Part shown: in pieces, positions 7,058-7,058 of the stretch
How the letters are laid out: each line of letters starts with the position of its first letter
Numbering within the stretch: position 1 is the stretch's first letter
Assembly: GCA_903958995.1 (NCBI GenBank)
Contig: CAJBVG010000014.1
Location: 1-7,058, forward strand
Direction: 5' to 3'
DNA from: an uncultured bacterium
Lineage (GTDB): Bacteria; Bacteroidota; Bacteroidia; Sphingobacteriales; Sphingobacteriaceae
DNA: 7,058 nt
Notes under the pieces: model-generated
The model's input: the letters and a program-made list of their open reading frames with translations, nothing else
Databases searched by the model: none
Told to the model about the DNA's origin: nothing
Position numbers and translations under genes: made by a program

Positions 7058-7058
7058 C

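Noticed and set aside
1..7058. CRISPR array, transposon, tRNA or rRNA
   Set aside because: No regularly spaced identical repeats, no transposase-like frame with terminal inverted repeats and no cloverleaf-like or rRNA-like sequence were seen. The only large repeats are diverged coding domains.

Overview
The window is AT-rich, with AT-rich codon choice throughout, and reads as a piece of a Bacteroidota chromosome (a Flavobacteriia or Cytophagia type, probably free-living). Three things suggest this. There is a giant secreted protein built of Fn3 and right-handed beta-helix modules with 'DLGAYES' motifs. There is a regulator-like protein with an N-terminal domain I associate with Bacteroidota. 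The translation starts lack Shine-Dalgarno sequences and have A/T-rich leaders. This assignment is inferred from protein style; no rRNA or other marker gene is present.

Layout. Positions 1-4509 (minus strand) are one uninterrupted reading frame of 1503 codons, open at the left edge. It encodes the N-terminal part of a secreted modular protein: a signal peptide, then three successive units of the form Fn3 type b, beta-helix, DLGAYES-type motif, Fn3 type a. The third unit is cut by the window edge. Positions 4541-4912 (minus) hold a small unrecognised 123-residue protein just upstream of the giant gene, probably in the same transcript. Positions 4913-5028 are a short divergent intergenic region with a tandem 10-bp repeat, an AT-rich inverted repeat and a weak candidate promoter. 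Positions 5029-6204 (plus) encode a 391-residue protein with a putative DNA-binding-like N-terminus and TPR-like helices. Positions 6191-7057 (minus) encode a ten-helix EamA/DMT-family permease whose 3' end overlaps the regulator-like gene by 14 bp.

How they may work together. The small protein and the giant surface protein form a likely two-gene minus-strand unit. The regulator-like gene is transcribed divergently from it across 116 bp, a common arrangement for a local regulator and its target. That link is inference only. The permease looks like an unrelated convergent neighbour. There is no RNA gene, mobile element, CRISPR array or gene-free stretch over 300 bases.
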